Positions 60,655-64,000 of a stretch of DNA of 64,000 bases are shown here, piece after piece (within the stretch, counting starts at the first letter, position 1; each line of letters starts with the position of its first letter). The DNA comes from Cytobacillus gottheilii (GTDB lineage Bacteria > Bacillota > Bacilli > Bacillales > Cytobacillaceae): NCBI RefSeq assembly GCF_001636345.1, contig NZ_KV440945.1, positions 4,460,946 to 4,524,945 of the forward strand. Reading direction: 5' to 3'. The notes under the pieces are model-generated. The model worked only from the letters and a program-made list of their open reading frames with translations. It searched no databases and was not told the DNA's origin. The position numbers were made by a program, and so were the translations under genes.

Positions 60655-62235
60655 TTAGAAGAAATTTAAAAAGAGAAATCCTGAAATACCTGCTAAGACT
60701 CCATACACAATCGCAGGTCCGAGTGTTTTGCGAATAATTTCTCCTTCTTTGCCGGATAAGCCAACAACAGCACTCGCAGCCACCACATTATGCACACAAA
60801 TCATATTCCCAGCTGCTGCACCGAGCAGCTGTACAGCTAATACAATATTGATGTCTAATCCAATTGCCTCTGCCACATTGTACTGAATCGGTGAGAAAGT
60901 TAAGGTCGAAACGGTTGCACTTCCAGTAATAAAAGCTCCCAGCTCTCCCAGGAATGGCGCAACGAAAATCCAAACGGAACCTAATGAATTAGCAAGCAAC
61001 TCTGCAATATATTGCGGCATGCTGTTCAAATCATTCGCATTTATACCTGAATTAACAAATACTTGCACCATGGCTAACGTGGCAATTAAAGATATACTAG
61101 TGATTTTCATGGTACTTAATGCTTTCTTTGATGCTTGTGTGAATGTGCTATGTGATTTGCGCTGAATGATAAATGCAAAAATAGCTGCCAATGTTAAGAC
61201 AGTTCCTGGAGAATACAAAAACTCCCAAGCTGATGTAACCCCTTCAACACCTAAGATATTTGTCCATGTGAAATCAATTGCAGTCTGTGTAAATTCCTTG
61301 AGCCAAGGTACAATTCTTGTCAGCAATAACAATGCAACAACTATAATATACGGTGACCAAGCTGTAATAATACTCATTGACGATCTTTGATTACTAACTG
61401 TAAAGTCCTCACGCATTGCCTTTTTCCATTCTGTTTTTGGAAGCAAGATCCCTTTAGAAGCTGTAAGTGTTGCTACAACTAAAGTAATGAGGGCAGCGAG
61501 GATCGATACAAATTCATGACCGAACAAACTTGCCACACCAAAAGCACTAGCTGTGTAGATTACGCCAATGAACAAAGTCCACGGAAGCATTGGCAGTGCA
61601 CCCTTCAAACCATCCCCGCTAACTGCCGATAATACGACCATTAGAATAAATGGAATAAAAGTACCTGCCAGCAAATCAAGACTTGTAACTGTCACGGCAA
61701 TGTCATGAAAAAAACTGGTATCCGCATTAGGAATATTACTTAACCCGACAGCCACTGGTGTACCTACTGCACCAAACATAACGGATGTACTATCAGCAAT
61801 TAATGCGATTGTCGCAGCTACTAAAGGCCGAAAACCAAGAGCTAATAATAATGGTCCTGTTACCATAGCTGGTGTTCCGAACCCTGCTGCTCCTTCAATA
61901 AGAGCACCAAATAAGAAAGCGACAACAATTACCTGTACACGCATATCCCCTGAAATGCTTTGAAATCCTTGATTAATACGATCAACTGCCCCTGTGTTTT
62001 GAAGCGTATTCAATAAAACCAGAGCTCCAAATAAAATCCATAAAATAGTCAATGTTTTATGGGTTCCTTGAAAAACAGATGATAGTACAACCTGCCCTTC
62101 CATCCCCCAAGTCGTAAGCGCTAACAAAATTACGATTACTGAACTGATTGCCATCCCTTTTGCTGCTGACATTCTCAGTACAACAAGAAATAAAAAAGGA
62201 GCAATAATCGCACTTAGTGCAATAAGCAGTAACAT
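60655..62235 (-). CDS. lutP: L-lactate permease
   Basis: A 526-residue LldP/LutP-family transporter with about 13 helices. Segments such as [20 protein letters not shown] and [20 protein letters not shown] and [20 protein letters not shown] are typical. It imports L-lactate with protons. First gene of the lutP-lutR-lutA-lutB-lutC set, all on the minus strand; B. subtilis keeps lutP and lutABC at separate loci. Confidence 0.95.
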   Translation of the reverse strand: MLLLIALSAIIAPFLFLVVLRMSAAKGMAISSVIVILLALTTWGMEGQVVLSSVFQGTHKTLTILWILFGALVLLNTLQNTGAVDRINQGFQSISGDMRVQVIVVAFLFGALIEGAAGFGTPAMVTGPLLLALGFRPLVAATIALIADSTSVMFGAVGTPVAVGLSNIPNADTSFFHDIAVTVTSLDLLAGTFIPFILMVVLSAVSGDGLKGALPMLPWTLFIGVIYTASAFGVASLFGHEFVSILAALITLVVATLTASKGILLPKTEWKKAMREDFTVSNQRSSMSIITAWSPYIIVVALLLLTRIVPWLKEFTQTAIDFTWTNILGVEGVTSAWEFLYSPGTVLTLAAIFAFIIQRKSHSTFTQASKKALSTMKITSISLIATLAMVQVFVNSGINANDLNSMPQYIAELLANSLGSVWIFVAPFLGELGAFITGSATVSTLTFSPIQYNVAEAIGLDINIVLAVQLLGAAAGNMICVHNVVAASAVVGLSGKEGEIIRKTLGPAIVYGVLAGISGFLFLNFF

Positions 62236-62267
62236 ATAAACCCTTCCCCCCTGTTTTCCATAAAAAA

Positions 62268-62304
62268 TACAAGCGTTTACATATTAACAGGTCATCTGAT
62301 GACC
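62268..62304 (-). promoter_or_regulatory. LutR operator and possible cre site upstream of lutP
   Basis: GGTCATC-T-GATGACC (62290-62304) is a perfect 7-1-7 dyad containing the TCATC-N-GATGA pattern bound by B. subtilis LutR. Adjacent, TGTAAACGCTTGTA on the minus strand (62268-62281) resembles a catabolite-response element with two mismatches. I see no gene in 62236-62569. Confidence 0.65.
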
Positions 62305-62494
62305 TTATAAATATAGTTACATATATTTCATAATTTTACAATGAAAAAGTTACTATTTTGTGAACTAATTTGACTTTTAAATTGTTTGTTAAAACCTCAG
62401 CCTTTTAGATGCCGAGCACAGATTAAAAACAAAGTCAGTATGTTATACCTCTTTCAGTCTATTAAAAACCTTACTTGTCCTCTCCCGGCATAAT

Positions 62495-62518
62495 AAAAAC
62501 CCCATCAAAAATAGGGGT
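62495..62518 (-). terminator. Weak terminator of the ArsR gene
   Basis: On the minus strand ACCCC / GGGGT (62514-62518, 62499-62503) forms a 5-bp stem followed by TTTTTATT. It lies 52 bases past the ArsR stop. Confidence 0.5.
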
Positions 62519-62569
62519 CAGTTTAAATAAATTCTTTATTAACTTTTGTATTTTACTTTCAACGTTTTA

Positions 62570-63250
62570 TCATAACTGAATCGAAAACCGCTTTTTCAAT
62601 TCCAGCTTTCCTTTGGGTGTAACTTTTAACGCTCGAGTTTTAGGGATCCGCGAAAACCAACCTGCTTCAAGCAAGTTTTCGAGCAGTGCATTCCCTAAAG
62701 CACCTGCAATATGATGCTGCCTTTCAGTCCAGTCTAGGCAGCAAGGAGCAAACTTTCTCCTGCTGTTTCTTATATTTCCCTCTATAATTCCTAGCTCTTC
62801 CAGAAATATGCGCCCCTTCGCGGTAATGTCAAAATTCATATCTGTTTTGGTTAAAAAGCCTTGCTGCATCAATGCATTGGTGAGTTGCACACCTACATAA
62901 CCGGCTAAGTGGTCATAGCAGGTTCTCGCAAGATGGATTGCACTTTTTTCTCTAAATTCATTGAGGGAATTCACAGCCGTTTTTGGTGCTATATGCAGTA
63001 ATTGTTCCAGTACTCTGGCTACTTCACTGCTTTTCAGCTTGTAATAGCGATGCCTGCCGTGCTTTTCAACACTTACAAGATCCGCATCCAGCATCTTATG
63101 CAGATGAAAGCTGGCAGTCTGAGGTTTCACTTTTGCTATATAAGCTAGTTCTGAGCTCGGATGAATGGTTCCGTCCATTAAACATAGCAGTATGGCAGAT
63201 CGAGTGGGGTCTGATAATAGTGCAGCGATTTTCGCTAGATCCGGATTCAT
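62570..63250 (-). CDS. ArsR-family winged-helix regulator with C-terminal domain
   Basis: A 226-residue regulator. The HTH region is ALLSDPTRSAILLCLMDGTI and AYIAKVKPQTASFHLHKMLD then DLVSVEKHGRHRYYKLKSSE. The rest (about 95-226) is a second domain ending CCLDWTERQHHIAGALGNAL, the CLDWTER-HLAGALG phrase common in ArsR-like proteins next to flavin or small-molecule enzymes. No ArsR metal-site cysteines in the usual helix. ATG 63250 has GGAGG five bases upstream; an in-frame ATG at 63262 overlaps that site. Divergent from a flavin reductase gene. Confidence 0.85.
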   Translation of the reverse strand: MNPDLAKIAALLSDPTRSAILLCLMDGTIHPSSELAYIAKVKPQTASFHLHKMLDADLVSVEKHGRHRYYKLKSSEVARVLEQLLHIAPKTAVNSLNEFREKSAIHLARTCYDHLAGYVGVQLTNALMQQGFLTKTDMNFDITAKGRIFLEELGIIEGNIRNSRRKFAPCCLDWTERQHHIAGALGNALLENLLEAGWFSRIPKTRALKVTPKGKLELKKRFSIQL

Positions 63251-63339
63251 TTTTGCCTCCATACATTCATATTTCGATGAGGGTTGTATTATTTAAAACC
63301 TATACTACTAGTGTAACGAATAGACAGGAGTGAATCAAA

Positions 63340-63948
63340 ATGAAGATTAATAACTTTAAAGAAATAAAACCTAAAATTATGTATTATGGAACACCAACAC
63401 TGCTCTTGAATACACTTAATGAAGATAATACGACCAATATTAGTCCGATGTCTTCATCTTGGGCTTTAGGGGATTGTATTGTTCTCGGAGTAGGTTTAGG
63501 AGGAAAGGCAATTGAAAATTTACAAAGACATAAAGAATGTGTGATCAATTTACCCGGTCCAGAACTATGGACAAATGTCGAGAATATCTCTTCCTTTACA
63601 GGGACAATGAATATCCCTAAAGGTAAAAGAGATATTGGTTTTACATATAAAAAGGATAAATACAAGGCAGCAGGACTCACAGCCTTGCCGTCAAAAACCG
63701 TTTTGCCAACCCGTATACAAGAATGTCCAATTCAAATTGAGGCAGTGGTCAAGAATATTCGAATACCAGAATATAATGGATTATTTGCCGTTGTAGAAAC
63801 TCAAGTTATCCATTTTCACGCAGAAGAAAAGCTTATTAAACACGAACATTATGTTGATCCCGCTAAGTGGAGTCCGCTAATTTATAATTTTAGACATTAC
63901 TTTGGATTAGGAAAGGAAGTCGGGAAATCGTTTCGGTCAGAAACTTGA
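63340..63948 (+). CDS. Flavin reductase-like protein (FMN-binding split barrel)
   Basis: A 202-residue FMN-binding split-barrel protein: MYYGTPTLLLNTLNEDNTTN, NISPMSSSWALGDCIVLGVG and CVINLPGPELWTNVENISSF. This matches the flavin reductase/nitroreductase-like family of FMN enzymes. It is divergent from the ArsR gene, 89 bases apart, and may be controlled by it. The reaction is unknown. Nothing recognisable follows to the window end. Confidence 0.88.
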   Translation: MKINNFKEIKPKIMYYGTPTLLLNTLNEDNTTNISPMSSSWALGDCIVLGVGLGGKAIENLQRHKECVINLPGPELWTNVENISSFTGTMNIPKGKRDIGFTYKKDKYKAAGLTALPSKTVLPTRIQECPIQIEAVVKNIRIPEYNGLFAVVETQVIHFHAEEKLIKHEHYVDPAKWSPLIYNFRHYFGLGKEVGKSFRSET

Positions 63949-64000
63949 TTGAGGACAGTCTGCTGCCATGCAGTAAGGGCGATTATACTCGAACATCCGC

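Noticed and set aside
63263..63339. Operator between the ArsR and flavin reductase genes
   Set aside because: TACTACTAGTGTA is only a partial dyad; too weak to list as a feature.
1..64000. tRNA, rRNA, prophage and intact insertion sequences
   Set aside because: No tRNA-like cloverleaf, rRNA stretch, transposase, integrase or attachment-site pair was seen on reading both strands.

Overview
The window is low-GC Gram-positive DNA of the Bacillaceae type, from an endospore former. This is shown by two gerA-type germinant-receptor operons, an sda sporulation checkpoint gene, strong GGAGG ribosome sites, frequent TTG/GTG starts, and Bacillus-style regulons (YerO/SwrC, LmrAB, LutR, Zur and Fur boxes, TPP and c-di-AMP riboswitches). 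There is no rRNA, tRNA, CRISPR array, prophage or intact insertion sequence. The region looks like ordinary chromosome rich in transporters and local regulators.

Layout. 1-2.8 kb: the end of a gerA-type operon whose B and C genes each carry a frameshift. 2.9-7.0 kb: a TetR regulator divergent from a SwrC/YerP-type RND pump. 7.2-9.2 kb: small proteins, a DUF1835 protein and an acetyltransferase. 9.4-13.1 kb: a second, intact gerA-type operon. 13.2-18.3 kb: a MarR/MFS pair with an operator array, an ECF sigma factor with its DUF4179 partner, and another MFS exporter behind a 38-bp palindrome. 18.5-23.8 kb: azoreductase, a 990-residue double-kinase hybrid sensor, a cupin, an unassigned Fur box and small proteins. 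23.9-27.8 kb: a thiazole operon (tenI-thiO-thiS-thiG-thiF) under a TPP riboswitch. 28.0-30.4 kb: sda, then a three-gene cluster holding a CarH-like cobalamin photosensor candidate, a PAS/kinase-like protein with Asp at the phospho-acceptor position, and a small helical protein. 30.5-38.8 kb: a MATE pump, a Zur-controlled nickel/metallophore/peptide ABC importer, and a divergent PepSY/FixH-like pair. 38.9-42.8 kb: a YtrA-type GntR-ABC operon, an intergenic repeat and an Rrf2/oxidoreductase (frameshifted) pair. 42.8-50.1 kb: small enzymes, lmrAB, a lipoprotein, acetyltransferases and an SRPBCC protein. 50.1-52.3 kb: an ABC-F protein behind an apparent leader-peptide attenuator. 52.4-55.1 kb: an acetyltransferase ending in a repeat element, a TetR/YmcC pair with twin operators, and a second copy of the intergenic repeat. 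55.3-56.8 kb: a c-di-AMP riboswitch in front of a glutamate/dicarboxylate symporter. 57.0-62.3 kb: the complete L-lactate set lutP-lutR-lutA-lutB-lutC. 62.6-63.9 kb: an ArsR regulator divergent from a flavin reductase.

The observations most worth following are the cobalamin photosensor/pseudokinase cluster beside sda (28.0-30.4 kb), the 42-codon leader peptide and two tandem terminators before the ABC-F gene (52.0-52.3 kb), the c-di-AMP riboswitch on a glutamate-type transporter (55.3 kb), and the Zur box placed exactly in the promoter spacer of the metal/peptide importer (36.8 kb). Three genes carry single-base frameshifts in short homopolymer runs; these could be true decay or sequencing errors.
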